Positions 1 to 9,726 of a DNA stretch of 64,000 nucleotides are shown here, piece by piece. This DNA is from Pelagomonas calceolata (taxonomy: Eukaryota; Sar; Pelagophyceae; Pelagomonadales; Pelagomonadaceae), in the NCBI GenBank assembly GCA_918797485.1, contig CAKKNE010000005.1:1922001-1986000 (forward strand), given 5' to 3'. Position numbers and translations under genes: made by a program. Numbering within the stretch: position 1 is the first letter of the stretch; every line of letters begins with the position of its first letter. Under the pieces are notes generated by a model that was not told the origin of the DNA, made no database searches, and saw nothing but the letters and a program-made list of their open reading frames with translations.

Positions 1-789
1 GACCAACCTATTGACAGGACCCTTGTCGTAGACATTCACGTCGACGTAGCCGCCGCCGCAGTCCTCCGCGATCACGTCGAGGGGCTCCATCCACCGCGGA
101 CGTCTACTAGCTACACTTTGAGTCTGCGCCTTGTCGCCTTTGATGTCCAACTCTAAAAATGGATCGCCTCCCGTACTATGCTTCGTGAGGTTGATGGCTC
201 GTAACGCGACGCATTTCAGGCAGTTCGCGGGTCGTTTTTTATCTTTTTCCGGTAGAGAAAACAGGGGATCCAAGTCCACCACATAGGTCGGCTCGTGGCG
301 CCAGATCATGGCGATCTCGACATCCCCTCGAGGTAGTTTATGTGGTCTTTCATAATCCCGATCGAGCAGTTCGAACCAGCCCCGCCTCTCGACGCGGCCC
401 GTGAGTTGCACTAAGGGTACCGCCACACAGCCGAGAAAGTCGTCCCCGGAAATCATGTCGTAGTCCCAGACCTCCACAATCGCATAATTGTTGTCCGGGT
501 GCTCGCACTCGTAGTCGAACCGTTCGCCGTAGACCGGGTTCAGCGTCCTGTTTTTGTGAGTGGTCTGTTGGGCGACGCTCTCGACAATAACCTTGACGTA
601 GGGGTCACTACTCCCGCGCGTGAGCCAGCCGCCGTCCGCGGCCCGTAGATCTCGTGCGGCGATGACGACGCAAGTCACGCAATTCGCCGGCTTCCGCGGG
701 TGCGCGTCCCGGAGTTGCGTGGGCGGCGGCGGCGTCGGGTCCGAGATGGGCGGTAACAACGTCTCTTGTTTCCGCTTCATGATGCCCAT
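1..789 (-). CDS. Tandem C2-domain protein (3' end outside window)
   Basis: The frame stays open from the ATG at 789 to the window edge (263 codons, no stop), so the C-terminus is missing. An in-frame TAG lies about 20 bp upstream of the ATG, which fixes the start. Residues 36-145 read as a C2 domain: a hydrophobic strand leads into RDLRAADGG, then SSDPYVKV (61-68) and VWDYDMISGDDFLG (107-120), whose acidic residues match the C2 calcium-binding loops. A second, more divergent C2 begins near residue 188 (CLKCVALRAINL, GGDPFLELDI) and runs off the edge. C2 domains bind membrane phospholipid, usually with Ca2+, so a role in membrane trafficking or signalling is likely, but the partner is unknown. 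No signal peptide is seen. It is divergent to enolase, with about 480 bp between the two starts. Confidence 0.85.
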   Translation of the reverse strand, partial: MGIMKRKQETLLPPISDPTPPPPTQLRDAHPRKPANCVTCVVIAARDLRAADGGWLTRGSSDPYVKVIVESVAQQTTHKNRTLNPVYGERFDYECEHPDNNYAIVEVWDYDMISGDDFLGCVAVPLVQLTGRVERRGWFELLDRDYERPHKLPRGDVEIAMIWRHEPTYVVDLDPLFSLPEKDKKRPANCLKCVALRAINLTKHSTGGDPFLELDIKGDKAQTQSVASRRPRWMEPLDVIAEDCGGGYVDVNVYDKGPVNRLV

Positions 790-1272
790 GGTTCCGCGAG
801 GGCTCGCACGGCTACCTCACGTCGGGTGGGCAGCTGTGGGCTCAGCAGGTGAGAGGCAGCTAGGTAGGGCAGCCCCACGCCTCGGCCGCACGCGTCGGCG
901 CAGAGCTCGATCCCTGCGCCCGCGACGGAGGCCCGAAGGCGTCGCGCTCGCGCCGAGCCGGGCCAATAGCGCCCTGGCAGCGCTCCCACCGAGCTTGGGC
1001 GGGCCGCCGCAGCGTCTGTCCTTGTACCGCTCCGCGGGCGGAGGACTCGTCCCTGGTCTTAACCCTGTCCGACGGCTAGCGGCCGGTAAGGCACTAGGTT
1101 GCCTTGCAGGCCCGAGCTTCGCCATTGATTTGCAGCGCGAAGAAATCAGTGCACGGCGCAGCTAGAGCGTTAAGGTTTCGTGTCGCACAACCTCGCAGCG
1201 CTCACCCCCAGTTGCAAGCAAGCACACGCAGTCTCGCTACACTCGAGCATCACGTTACAGGCCAGCAACACC
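790..1272. promoter_or_regulatory. Intergenic region between divergent C2 gene and enolase
   Basis: About 480 bp separate two divergent start codons and should hold both promoters and 5' UTRs. Open frames here are unlikely to be genes: they are Arg-rich and mirrored on the other strand. The enolase frame continues upstream to a GTG at 1180 but has no ATG before 1273. I see no TATA box or repeat. Confidence 0.5.
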
Positions 1273-2646
1273 ATGCTGCAGCACTCGACGAAGACGCTAT
1301 TGCGGCGCACGGCCTCGCGCCACGCGTCGTCGATCACGGCCGTCCACGGCCGCCAGATCATTGATTCCAGAGGTAATCCTACTGTGGAGGTCGACATCAC
1401 GACCACGGACGGTCTGTTCCGCGCGTCGTGCCCTTCCGGGGCGTCGACCGGCGCGTATGAAGCTGTGGAACTCAGAGACGGCGGCTCGACCTACATGGGC
1501 AAGGGCGTGCTGGGGGCCGTGAAGAACGTCAACGAAGTCTTGGGACCCGCGATGATCGGCATGGACCCCACGCAGCAGGAGGCCATCGACGAGAAGATGT
1601 TCGCATTAGATGGCACGCCCAACAAAGGTAAGATGGGCGCCAACGCCATTCTTGGGATTAGTCTAGCTGCCTCCAAAGCGGGCGCGGGGGCCAAAAAAGT
1701 ACCTCTGTACCAGCACTACGCTGACTTAGCTGGGAATTCCGTCACGCCCATGACGTTGCCCGTGCCCTGCTTCAACGTCATCAACGGCGGCGAGCACGCG
1801 GGCAACAAATTAGCCTTCCAGGAATTCTTCGTGATTCCGACTGGTGCTCAAAGCTTCTCCCACGCCATGGCCATCGGCTGCGAGGTCTTCCACAACTTGA
1901 AGGCCGTCATCAAGGCCAAATTTGGCGGCGATGCGACGCTGATTGGTGATGAGGGTGGGTTTGCCCCGCCCTGTTCCGTGGACTCTGGATTAGAAATGCT
2001 CATGGAGGCCATCGACAAGGCGGGCCACTCGGGCGTGTGCACCGTCGGGTTGGACGTGGCGTCGTCGGAGTTCAAGGTCGAGGGCGAGAACGCCTACGAC
2101 CTCGACTTCAAGACCTCTGGCGCGGACAAGGACACTTCATTAAAGCTATCCGGAGACGACATGCTCGCCTTCTACCAGAAGATCAGCAACGACTACCCCA
2201 TCGTGACCATCGAGGACCCCTTCGATCAAGATGATTGGGATAACTGGACGAAGATCACCGCGGCGCTCGGCGACAAGGTCCAGATCGTCGGCGACGACCT
2301 GACCGTGACGAACCCGTCGATCATCGCCAAGGCCATCGACCAGAAGGCCTGCAACTGTTTGTTGCTCAAGGTGAACCAGATCGGCTCGATCACGGAGTCG
2401 ATCCGCGCCGTCCAGGACGCGAAGCGCGCGGGCTGGGGCGTCATGACCTCCCATAGGTCGGGAGAGACGGAAGACGACTACATTGCTGATTTAGCGGTCG
2501 GTTTATGTACCGGCGAGATCAAGACGGGCGCGCCGTGCCGCGGCGAGCGCACGGCCAAGTACAACCAGCTCCTCCGCATCGACGAGTCGCTGTCCAACCC
2601 CGTCTACGCGGGCGCCGGCTTCCGCACGCCGAACTGGATGGCCTGA
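1273..2646 (+). CDS. ENO: Enolase, probably mitochondrial isoform
   Basis: Phosphopyruvate hydratase converts 2-phosphoglycerate to phosphoenolpyruvate in glycolysis. The ATG at 1273 gives 457 aa. Family residues are in place: [16 protein letters not shown] near the start, the metal ligands in EDPF (E314) and GDD (D341), the catalytic Lys in [10 protein letters not shown] (K366), [10 protein letters not shown] (H394) and IKTGAP (K417). The first ~24 residues form a Ser/Arg/Thr-rich amphipathic leader ([12 protein letters not shown]) before the enolase fold, which looks like a mitochondrial presequence. Stramenopiles are known to place the lower half of glycolysis in mitochondria, so this is likely that isoform; the targeting is inferred. 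The gene converges on the GHKL ATPase gene, with about 100 bp between the stops. Confidence 0.96.
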   Translation: MLQHSTKTLLRRTASRHASSITAVHGRQIIDSRGNPTVEVDITTTDGLFRASCPSGASTGAYEAVELRDGGSTYMGKGVLGAVKNVNEVLGPAMIGMDPTQQEAIDEKMFALDGTPNKGKMGANAILGISLAASKAGAGAKKVPLYQHYADLAGNSVTPMTLPVPCFNVINGGEHAGNKLAFQEFFVIPTGAQSFSHAMAIGCEVFHNLKAVIKAKFGGDATLIGDEGGFAPPCSVDSGLEMLMEAIDKAGHSGVCTVGLDVASSEFKVEGENAYDLDFKTSGADKDTSLKLSGDDMLAFYQKISNDYPIVTIEDPFDQDDWDNWTKITAALGDKVQIVGDDLTVTNPSIIAKAIDQKACNCLLLKVNQIGSITESIRAVQDAKRAGWGVMTSHRSGETEDDYIADLAVGLCTGEIKTGAPCRGERTAKYNQLLRIDESLSNPVYAGAGFRTPNWMA

Positions 2647-2743
2647 GCGCTGAACGAAGATTAGCCCCCCTTCCCCCCGTCGCCCCCCATCGTGTAGAAA
2701 CTTACTAACAATTCAACTCGAAAAAGTAACTCGGCGGGGTCGT

Positions 2744-4561
2744 TCAATCTTGGGTGGCGTCGTCGTCGTCGCCCCGCTTGATCTCGACCTCAAACGTGCC
2801 GTCGCGCTCGGTGAAGATGATGGATGCACCGGTCCCGTGCACGTCGGCAAATTGCATCGCGCCAGTCTGCAGTAAATCCATCGCTTGCTGGACGCGCTTC
2901 GCGACGCTCTTCTCGGCGGGCGTCTGGCGCGTGCGCTTGCTCGTGAGGGGCGGCGGCGGTGGCGCCGCGGGCTTGCGCTTGCGGCGCTTCTTCGGCGGCC
3001 GAGGCGGCGGCGCCGGCATCTCTTCGTCCGACCCTTCCGGGGGCAGAGGCGCGCCTAGAAGCGTCGCTAAGCGCGGCGGCGGCGCGCGCGGCGGCGCGGC
3101 GGCGGCGGCGGCGCGCGCCTCGGCCTTCTTCTTCTCGCGCTCGTACCTCGTCACGATGGCCTTGCTCTGCGCGGCGTGCGTGCCAAAGAAGATGTGAGCC
3201 TTCGCCTCGGAGTCGGTAGGGAGCCTGAGGTCCATCTTGTCCTTGGACACGAGAATTTGTTCCTCGTTCGCCGAGTGATGCTCCTCGTCCTGGAAGAAGA
3301 AGAGCGTCAGAGCGCCCCGCCCCGCCATGAGGTCGTCGACCACGCGGGGGTTGCCGCCCACCTTCTCGACCGGGAGGGGGTACGTCGCGCGCGCCGTCTT
3401 GCCGACGCGCAGGCCGATGAGCCCGTGCGGCCAGTGCGTCGAACGCTCCTCGTGGCTCCGGCGAGGCGCCTCGACGTCGAGCGAATGCGTGAAGATGGTC
3501 ACGGCGGCGGCCTTGCGGCGGTCGAAGCGAATCTCCTTCACCTCCATGCCGTTGGACACCACCGGCCCGCTGCTCCGCCGTTCCGGCGCGATGTCGACCG
3601 CCTCGAGCTCCTGCCCACACATCACTATTTTCGGCCGCAGCGGCGCCACCGCGAGCTCTTTATACTCCTCGGGCAATTGATCCGCGGCGCCCGAGCAGAC
3701 CACGTACTGCCAACCCAGCGCGTGGCGCGCGTCCTGCCGGTAGGGATACACGTCGTCCCTCGTCTTGCTTCGCTGGCCCTCGCTCTGCTTGAAGTAGATC
3801 GTTTTGTCCGCCTGGCAAGGCACGACCCGCTTGTCGAGGTCGGACACGATGATGATGAGGCCGTTCGCGCGCCGGTATTTGTTCGCGAGGGCCACGAGCG
3901 CGTCCTTGGTGTCCGCGCAGCCGTAGGCGAGGATGTTCTCCAAATTGGCCTTGATGAGGCGCTCGAAGATCAAGCTCCCTTTGTTCCAGAGCTGGCCGTC
4001 TTCGTCCTCGACCACCTCCACGACCTTCTCCTCGTACCCCGACGGGTAGCGAAAGCTCGCGACGGGCAACAGGCACTCGCGCGTGTTCGACTCTATCTGG
4101 AGTCTTTTCGAGAGCAGGCCGACGTGGAAGACCAGGCCCTGGTACGAGATGACCGTGCACGTGTCGCCCAATGATAACACGGCGCGCGTGAAGGCCTGGC
4201 CGAACTTGCCCGTGAAGCGCTCGGACGCGTCGGTCCGCGTCGACGTGCGGTGGCCGCCCAGGGCGCCGATGCCCGCCGCGTCGCAGCCGCAGCCGTCGTC
4301 GGCGATGGTAATTGTCGCGTCGTCACAGTCGATGTCCACGCGCGTCGCGCCGGCGTCGCCCGCGTTGTCCACGAGTTCGGCCAGCGTCCCGTCGAGGCGC
4401 ATCTTGTCAACCGCCGCATAGTGGGCGGAACCCAACCACGCGCGGCGGCAGTCCCCCGACGCCTTCGCGTCGCTCACCGCGGAGACGTCGTCGGCGTTTT
4501 CGGCATGATGTGAACCCAGGAGTTGGCGTGCGGCTTGGTCTACCGAGGAGGTCGCGCTCAT
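2744..4561 (-). CDS. GHKL-type ATPase, MORC-like
   Basis: 605 aa starting at an ATG. Residues 45-240 form a Bergerat-fold (GHKL) ATPase: catalytic Glu and Mg-binding Asn in ELVDNAGDAGA (E62, N66), ATP-lid Asp/Gly in IADDGCG (86-92), and the G2 box GKFGQAFTRA (118-127). The spacing and the S5-like region that follows resemble MORC chromatin ATPases more than Hsp90, MutL or histidine kinases. The C-terminal third is low complexity: an Ala-rich tract, Pro stretches and a strong nuclear-localisation cluster (PPKKRRKRK), then a short acidic tail (DDDDATQD). I infer a nuclear protein acting on chromatin or DNA topology. No CW zinc finger is visible. Calling it a true MORC orthologue is uncertain. 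Confidence 0.82.
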   Translation of the reverse strand: MSATSSVDQAARQLLGSHHAENADDVSAVSDAKASGDCRRAWLGSAHYAAVDKMRLDGTLAELVDNAGDAGATRVDIDCDDATITIADDGCGCDAAGIGALGGHRTSTRTDASERFTGKFGQAFTRAVLSLGDTCTVISYQGLVFHVGLLSKRLQIESNTRECLLPVASFRYPSGYEEKVVEVVEDEDGQLWNKGSLIFERLIKANLENILAYGCADTKDALVALANKYRRANGLIIIVSDLDKRVVPCQADKTIYFKQSEGQRSKTRDDVYPYRQDARHALGWQYVVCSGAADQLPEEYKELAVAPLRPKIVMCGQELEAVDIAPERRSSGPVVSNGMEVKEIRFDRRKAAAVTIFTHSLDVEAPRRSHEERSTHWPHGLIGLRVGKTARATYPLPVEKVGGNPRVVDDLMAGRGALTLFFFQDEEHHSANEEQILVSKDKMDLRLPTDSEAKAHIFFGTHAAQSKAIVTRYEREKKKAEARAAAAAAPPRAPPPRLATLLGAPLPPEGSDEEMPAPPPRPPKKRRKRKPAAPPPPPLTSKRTRQTPAEKSVAKRVQQAMDLLQTGAMQFADVHGTGASIIFTERDGTFEVEIKRGDDDDATQD

Positions 4562-4902
4562 CTTGCCTTAGGTCCGTGGAGAGCGGGGCTGTGCTTCGTG
4601 CGCGGTGCGATAGCCGACTCCAGGAGGCTGCCCGACGCATCGAGCTCGGTGCGGAGAGCGCAGATCACAGAGGGCCAACCCGAAACATCTCCCGAAAAAA
4701 TGCCCCACGCCGTGAGCAACCGGACCGATTATATGAGGGGAGTATAGCCTTAGACTATGTATAGAGAAATATCCAGAGTTTGCGGACTTACGGGGACCCG
4801 CACCACAGGTACCATACCTATGGATAGGTATACAGTACAAGACCTACCAAGCAAAAACGCCAGGGATCATATATATGCTGTAGTAGTGCAAGCATCCGTG
4901 AC
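4562..4902. promoter_or_regulatory. Intergenic region between divergent GHKL and exostosin genes
   Basis: 340 bp between divergent starts, less GC-rich than its surroundings towards the right, with short TA runs around 4740-4885. It probably contains both promoters. No clear motif or RNA gene was found. Confidence 0.45.
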
Positions 4903-6273
4903 ATGCCTCGCTTCGTCCAGCTCCGCACCAACGAAGCACTCAGCAACAGGCGGCACAAATCAGTCCTACTAAAGGCCGCGGAGCAGCGCCTCCGCCCGCG
5001 CCTGATCGTTGCCGCACTCGCGGTGCTCGCGTGCGCGTCGCTCGCCTGGTGGCACGCGCAAGCCGCGCCGAGGCCCGCGCCCTTCGCGCGCGACGCGGAA
5101 CGCATCGTGGCGGACGTCGACTGGTCCAAGGACGCGTGCCCGCGGACGTACGTCTACGCGCTGCCGCGGACGCTGTCGGACTGGGCCCCCGGCGACGCGG
5201 CGCCCGACGACGGCGTCGACGCGAACGCGAACCTCCTCGAGGTCTTGGTGGAGGCGCTCCAGAAACGCTGCTCCACCGAATCCCCGGCGGACGCGGAGCT
5301 CTTCCTGATACCGGTCCTGCCGCGGGCGAAGCACTGGAGCGACTGGATGCGCCGCTGCGACAAGCTAGCGAAGCTCGGCGCGCGCGACTGGCGCCGCGCG
5401 CTGCCCCACCTTAACATGGAGACGGTGCGGCGCCACGTTTTTGTTTTTCCTCGCGTGGCCTACGCGCCGCGCTGCGCGGGCTGGTGGGCCGCGCCGCTGG
5501 TCGTGCCCGAGTTCGCCGAGGTCGCGCGCGTGAGCGTCGGCGGTGTGCACGCGGCGTCCACACGTCGCCTCGATGGCGTCACCGGCACGCCATCGCCGCG
5601 GCCCGCGCATCGAGGAACGCGCGTCGCCCGCGCAGGCTACGAGGAGTTCGCCGGCGCCTTCCAGCGCGCCAAGACGAAGCGCCTCTCGGCGCGCCAGCGC
5701 GCCCACCCCGAGGCGCTCGTCCCGCGCCTCGTGTCGGCGCCCTACGCGGCACGACATTATGGTGGAACGCCCGGCGCCGCGGCCCGGCGCTACCTCTGGG
5801 CCTACGCGGCGATGCCGCACGGCTCGGAGAACGCCAAGAACCTGCGCCTGGCGCTGCAGCGGGCCTGCGCCGCTTCAAATGATTGCGCCGACGGCCGCCG
5901 CGGCGACGCCGCGCGCCACCAGCGCAACGCGACCTTCTGCGTCGAGCCGCCCGGCCTGACGCCGGGCCGCGCGTCGATCGTGACCGCGTTGCTCGCGGGC
6001 TGCATCCCCGTGCTCTTCGCGCCGGAGCAGGACCGGCTCTGGCCCCTCCACTGGGGCGGCTGGCGGGACGCGTCGCGCGTCATGCTCGACATGCGTCGCG
6101 CGACGGCGGAGCCCTCCTACGTCGGGGACGCGCTGCGGGCGATTCCCGCGAGCGCCGTCGACGCCATGCGCGCGACGATTCATAAACGGGCGGGCGCGTT
6201 CCGCTACAGCGCCGAAGATGTCCGCGGCGACGCGGTCCACGTGTTGCTGCGCGGCGTCGCGGCCGCCGCCTAG
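4903..6273 (+). CDS. Exostosin-like (GT47) glycosyltransferase, type II membrane protein
   Basis: 456 aa starting at an ATG. A basic cytoplasmic tail is followed by one signal-anchor helix (about residues 34-50, LIVAALAVLACASLAWW), the topology of Golgi glycosyltransferases. The luminal part carries the exostosin pattern: CPRTYVYALPRTL near the start, PADAELFLIPVL in the middle and, near residues 345-390, the hallmark TFCVEPPGLTPGRASI followed by LLAGCIPVLF. That late block corresponds to the nucleotide-sugar-binding half of GT47 enzymes. It probably builds cell-surface or secreted polysaccharide; the donor sugar cannot be told from sequence. The centre (residues ~215-250) is less family-like and may be a lineage insertion. 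Confidence 0.85.
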   Translation: MPRFVQLRTNEALSNRRHKSVLLKAAEQRLRPRLIVAALAVLACASLAWWHAQAAPRPAPFARDAERIVADVDWSKDACPRTYVYALPRTLSDWAPGDAAPDDGVDANANLLEVLVEALQKRCSTESPADAELFLIPVLPRAKHWSDWMRRCDKLAKLGARDWRRALPHLNMETVRRHVFVFPRVAYAPRCAGWWAAPLVVPEFAEVARVSVGGVHAASTRRLDGVTGTPSPRPAHRGTRVARAGYEEFAGAFQRAKTKRLSARQRAHPEALVPRLVSAPYAARHYGGTPGAAARRYLWAYAAMPHGSENAKNLRLALQRACAASNDCADGRRGDAARHQRNATFCVEPPGLTPGRASIVTALLAGCIPVLFAPEQDRLWPLHWGGWRDASRVMLDMRRATAEPSYVGDALRAIPASAVDAMRATIHKRAGAFRYSAEDVRGDAVHVLLRGVAAAA

Positions 6274-6392
6274 ATTAATTTTTGTCTTGTGTGTACTACT
6301 TCTAAGATAAGAATCACTACTATGTATCTTACTTCTTATTCTAACTTCTTATGCGGACCAAAAACAAACGAGCGAACACGCGAACGACGAGG

Positions 6393-6728
6393 CTAGACGT
6401 ACCAGCAAATCCGTCTAACTACCTCACGCGGCAGCGGCCTGGCAGCCGTTTTAAGCGCCTCGGCGCCATACACGAGCAATTTTAATGAAGACGCCAGCGG
6501 GCTGCCGCCGTCGAACGGCCGCCGCGGGTGCGCCGGGACGTACGCGCGCTTCCGCTGGCAGAGCGCCACGCTCACCATGATCTGGGATTGTGCCCGCTGC
6601 CGCGTATTTTCGGTGATGACCCGCGGCAGCTCCACCAATTCACTCACGTCGCGCAGGAAGTCTATTGGTTGTCCTAATGCTGTATTACAGCTCATTTGGA
6701 AGAAGCTGGCCGTTGAAAACGACGCCAT
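6393..6728 (-). CDS. Small hypothetical protein, possibly the last exon of a longer gene
   Basis: The frame is open from 6983, but that start is GTG and the first ATG is at 6728, giving 111 aa. The downstream part has local GC and codon use like its neighbours and ends LPREVVRRICWYV, a helix of the kind found at the end of F-box or ankyrin-associated proteins in these algae. The part upstream of about 6680 is lower in GC and does not read like coding sequence. A plausible splice acceptor (minus-strand ...AATAG) sits just before DFLRDVSELVELP, so this may be a terminal exon whose 5' exons are not recognisable. Function unknown. Confidence 0.4.
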   Translation of the reverse strand: MASFSTASFFQMSCNTALGQPIDFLRDVSELVELPRVITENTRQRAQSQIMVSVALCQRKRAYVPAHPRRPFDGGSPLASSLKLLVYGAEALKTAARPLPREVVRRICWYV

Positions 6729-7239
6729 TGTGGTCAGTACGGCACCGTAGTATAACTCAGTACTTTCCGCAGCTGTTGACCGCCCTGGGATGTCTAGCAA
6801 ATTTGTTCGAGTCCGAGCAAACGTGGTGTAAAATGTGGTCGTTCCGACGGTCCACACTTCATTGGCAGTCGTCCACGCTGGACGGTAAGGCCTTTCTCGA
6901 TTGTTAATTCGCCCGCTACGCGTCGCGATGCTGAGGCCCAATTTGCGCGGGTTTTGCACGCTGCCAAACAGGTTTTTGAGCACGCTGCGCCTTGTTGGGT
7001 GACGGCAGGAAGCGTTGTGTGTTTAAGAGTGTCGCTGAGTGCCCACCTAGGCACTGCCACACGGACAGCGTAAGACACGCGGCCAGTTTCGAGAAATCAC
7101 AGCAAACGGCAGTAACGTCAAGTCAAACAGCGCGCGCGACGGCCTAGATAACGCCGCAGCGTCGTCATTAAACGCAGCAACTGGCACCGCACGGTTTATA
7201 AAAAACGCGTAGACAACACCGCAGCTCAATCATAAAACA
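6729..7239. promoter_or_regulatory. Intergenic region with TATA-like box upstream of the 7240 gene
   Basis: 510 bp, the left half relatively AT-rich. GTTTATAAAAAACGCG at 7194-7209 is a TATA-like element about 45 bp upstream of the ATG at 7240, so the 5' UTR would be very short. No coding sequence can be supported apart from the doubtful upstream extension of the minus-strand hypothetical. Confidence 0.4.
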
Positions 7240-7884
7240 ATGGTCCTCACGCGCCGCCGCCTGACGACCGCGACGGCGACGACGCCCTACAAGCCGCTCG
7301 ACGGGGCGACGCCGGCCAAGGCGCTCCTCGACGCGACGAACCTCAGGAAGAACGCGCCGGCGACGGCGCCCGTCCAGCGGAAGAACGTTGGTGCACCTGT
7401 TATAGTGCCGGCGCAAGTCGACGGCCCGGCGCGGCGCACGCGGTCGACGCGCAAGATGGCCCCCACGCGCAAGGAGTCGCCCGTCTGCCTCACGAAGCAG
7501 GGCATGCCCACATCCGTGCGGCGGCCGCGCAAGAACGAGGTGGAGGTCGTCGCACCGGCCGCGGAGGAGCCGGTCGCCGCGCCGGCCCGGCCGCCGGCCA
7601 AGGCTGAAGTGAGACCCAAGAAGAACGTCACCTTCGCCGCGCCGCCGCCGCCGGCGCAGATCTACGTGCGCAAGCGCGACGCCTTCGCCGTCTTTTGTGT
7701 CGCTGTGATTGCCGCGGTCGCGGGCCACTACTTCGGCACGCTGGCCAACGCGCCGCCGGACGTCGCCGCGATCGCCGAGTACGTCCAGGAGGCGCCGCTC
7801 TTCGGGACGACGGCCGACTTGTTGGGAGACGCGCTCGCGAAAGCGCGGCTCGCGACGAGCGTGCTCCGCGAGTGCCTGGAGTAG
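7240..7884 (+). CDS. Hypothetical basic single-pass membrane protein
   Basis: 214 aa. The first ~140 residues are basic, Ala/Pro/Thr/Arg-rich and probably disordered, with repeated RKN and KKN patches and a TRRRLTTATAT start that could be a mitochondrial-type leader. One clear membrane helix lies at about residues 147-166 (AFAVFCVAVIAAVAGHYFG), followed by a ~50-residue helical tail ending RLATSVLRECLE. No family recognised. A TATA-like sequence just upstream supports transcription. Confidence 0.6.
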   Translation: MVLTRRRLTTATATTPYKPLDGATPAKALLDATNLRKNAPATAPVQRKNVGAPVIVPAQVDGPARRTRSTRKMAPTRKESPVCLTKQGMPTSVRRPRKNEVEVVAPAAEEPVAAPARPPAKAEVRPKKNVTFAAPPPPAQIYVRKRDAFAVFCVAVIAAVAGHYFGTLANAPPDVAAIAEYVQEAPLFGTTADLLGDALAKARLATSVLRECLE

Positions 7885-8335
7885 AGTCCTCGCGCGGAGG
7901 GCGATTTCGACGATCTCGACCCCGCGCGCAAAAAACGTAAGCAATTGCTGCGCTCTCAACGGCGCGTCGTCGATGGCGCCGCGTCGACTCCGTTGCCCCG
8001 ACGGCGTCGCTGGAAGTAAGCTCCCAAAGAACCACTAGTCGCGCGGGCCGACGACGCGGCGAGAGCCAACCGAAAAGAAAACGCGCCGGCATTCGCCCTA
8101 TCCGTCTCGAGGCGACACGAGCCCTCTGTGCGGCTCTTAAAGAGCTGCGTTGGCGGGCGGCTCAACGCGCACGGGTTGCACTAGCCCTGCAAAATAAGCC
8201 AAGAGCATCCCGAGATCTCACGGCCCGCATCGCCTCCAACGCTCACCCCGGCACCTTGCTTGCTGCACCCAGCGCCGTCCGTTGACAACCCGTCAACGAC
8301 ACGCGAAAACCACAGCGTCAGCACTGCCAAGCAAC
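7885..8335. other. Intergenic region, no gene seen
   Basis: 450 bp between two plus-strand genes. It should contain the 3' UTR of the upstream gene and the promoter and 5' UTR of the Mpv17 gene. I see no motif, repeat or coding signal. Confidence 0.4.
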
Positions 8336-9184
8336 ATGCGCTGCCTCGCCGTCGCCCTAGCGCTCACGGGCACCCATGGCTTCATGTCGCACAAGCTCCC
8401 CGCCACGCCCATGCGCGGCGCGGCGACGCAGCTGACGATGCGCCTCGGCAACGGCGGCGGCGGAACGAGAAGAGGCGGCTTCACGGGCCGCCTCGGCGCG
8501 GGCTGGAAAAAGGGCATCGTCCCCAGAAACCCGGGCGGCGGCGGCGGCATGATGGGCGGCGGCCCGCCGCGCGACGTCTCCCGGAGAGCGGCCGACGACG
8601 AAGGCGAAGAGCCGCCCGCGCCCAAGGCCGCCGAGGCCGCGGGTTTGTGGGCCGCCTACGAGAAGGCCCTCGAGAAGGACCCCCTATTGATCAAGGGCCT
8701 GACGTCCATGACGGGGTTTGCGATTGGCGACATATTAGCGCAGCAGTTCATCGAGAAGAAGGGCAAGTACAACCTGAACAGGACGATCAAGATGGCGTCC
8801 TTCGGCTTGCTGGTGCACGGCACGACGTCGCACTGGTTCTACGGCAAGCTGGACGGCAAGATCCCGGGCACGGACGCCGGCGCCGTCGCGTCGAAGGTGT
8901 TTATTGATCAGGTCTTGTGGAACCCGATCTTCGGCGTCATGTTCTTCGGCTACATGGGTCTCTGGGAGCGCCAGGGCGTCGACGGCACGATCAAGCGCAT
9001 CAAGGGCGACCTCATGACCCAGGTCACGGGCTCGTGGACGGTCTGGCCGGTGGCGCACGCGATCAACTTCAAGTTCATCCCGACGGAGCAGCGCGTGCTG
9101 TACATCAACACGATCCAGATCTTCTACAACTGCTTCCTCTCGATCATCGGCAACCGCGACGGCAAGAAGAAGGGCCGCAAGTAG
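8336..9184 (+). CDS. Mpv17/PMP22 family membrane protein, plastid-targeted
   Basis: 282 aa from the ATG at 8336 (the longer frame starts at TTG). It opens with a signal peptide, MRCLAVALALTGTHG, followed by F and a transit-like stretch: the bipartite presequence of secondary plastids. A Gly/Arg-rich linker precedes the Mpv17 domain (about 105-275), which has the family features PLLIKGLTSMTGFAIGDILAQQ, GTTSHWFYGKLD, DQVLWNPIFG and, near the C-terminus, VWPVAHAINFKFIPTEQRV. Mpv17 proteins have four membrane helices and form channels or affect metabolite balance in organelles. A paralogue without the presequence lies at 37294-37851. The gene converges on the next gene, with only ~40 bp between. 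Confidence 0.9.
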   Translation: MRCLAVALALTGTHGFMSHKLPATPMRGAATQLTMRLGNGGGGTRRGGFTGRLGAGWKKGIVPRNPGGGGGMMGGGPPRDVSRRAADDEGEEPPAPKAAEAAGLWAAYEKALEKDPLLIKGLTSMTGFAIGDILAQQFIEKKGKYNLNRTIKMASFGLLVHGTTSHWFYGKLDGKIPGTDAGAVASKVFIDQVLWNPIFGVMFFGYMGLWERQGVDGTIKRIKGDLMTQVTGSWTVWPVAHAINFKFIPTEQRVLYINTIQIFYNCFLSIIGNRDGKKKGRK

Positions 9185-9225
9185 ACTTCCCGGGGTACAA
9201 GCACTATCCCCTCCTAATCCACATA

Positions 9226-9726
9226 CTACTTATCCTTGTCGAAGGTCCGCGCGTCGAGGACCGTTCGCCGTTTTTCTTTGGCGGGCGCGTGCCACGTCTG
9301 CGCGTTCGTGGGCGGAACGTCGCCCATGGACGCCATCAGCCGCCGCCGCGTCGACGGCGGCGGCCGCGCGGGCGGCGCCACGAGCGCCGCCCCGCGCGCC
9401 CCAAACAGCCGCCACGCGATGACGATGCAGATTGCGAGTGCGAGCGACGCGTAGGCCATGCACGTCACCACGTAGTTGTAGACGCGCGTCGCCTCGTCGA
9501 TTACGTCGGGTTCGACCGCGGCGGCCGCGGCGACGGTCTCCTTGATGACCTCGGGGACCGTCTCCCTGATCACCTCGGGCGCGGCGGCGGTCGCCTCTTT
9601 GATGACTTCAGGCGCCGCCGCGGCCGCCTCCTTGACGGCCTCGGGCGCTGCCTCCACGACACTGATGACGGCGTCGGCGAGGACCTCGGCCGTTTCTTTG
9701 ATCACGTTGACGACCTCGTCGGACAT
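9226..9726 (-). CDS. Hypothetical membrane protein with amphipathic PEVIKE repeats
   Basis: 166 aa starting at an ATG. The N-terminal ~75 residues are a run of degenerate ~11-residue repeats (PEAVKEAAAAA, PEVIKEATAAA, PEVIRET, PEVIKETVAAA) that would form a long amphipathic helix. One membrane helix follows (about 84-107, YVVTCMAYASLALAICIVIAW), then a basic Pro/Arg-rich tail. The repeat style recalls perilipin- or LEA-like lipid-surface helices, but no family can be assigned. Confidence 0.55.
   Translation of the reverse strand: MSDEVVNVIKETAEVLADAVISVVEAAPEAVKEAAAAAPEVIKEATAAAPEVIRETVPEVIKETVAAAAAVEPDVIDEATRVYNYVVTCMAYASLALAICIVIAWRLFGARGAALVAPPARPPPSTRRRLMASMGDVPPTNAQTWHAPAKEKRRTVLDARTFDKDK

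Noticed and set aside
620-1165. Long plus-strand open frame upstream of enolase
   Set aside because: Arg/Pro-rich, has comparable frames on the other strand, and overlaps the well-supported C2 gene start.
3176-4174. Long plus-strand frame opposite the GHKL ATPase
   Set aside because: Antisense shadow of a conserved gene; composition (Arg/His/Val) is typical of mirrored GC-rich codons.
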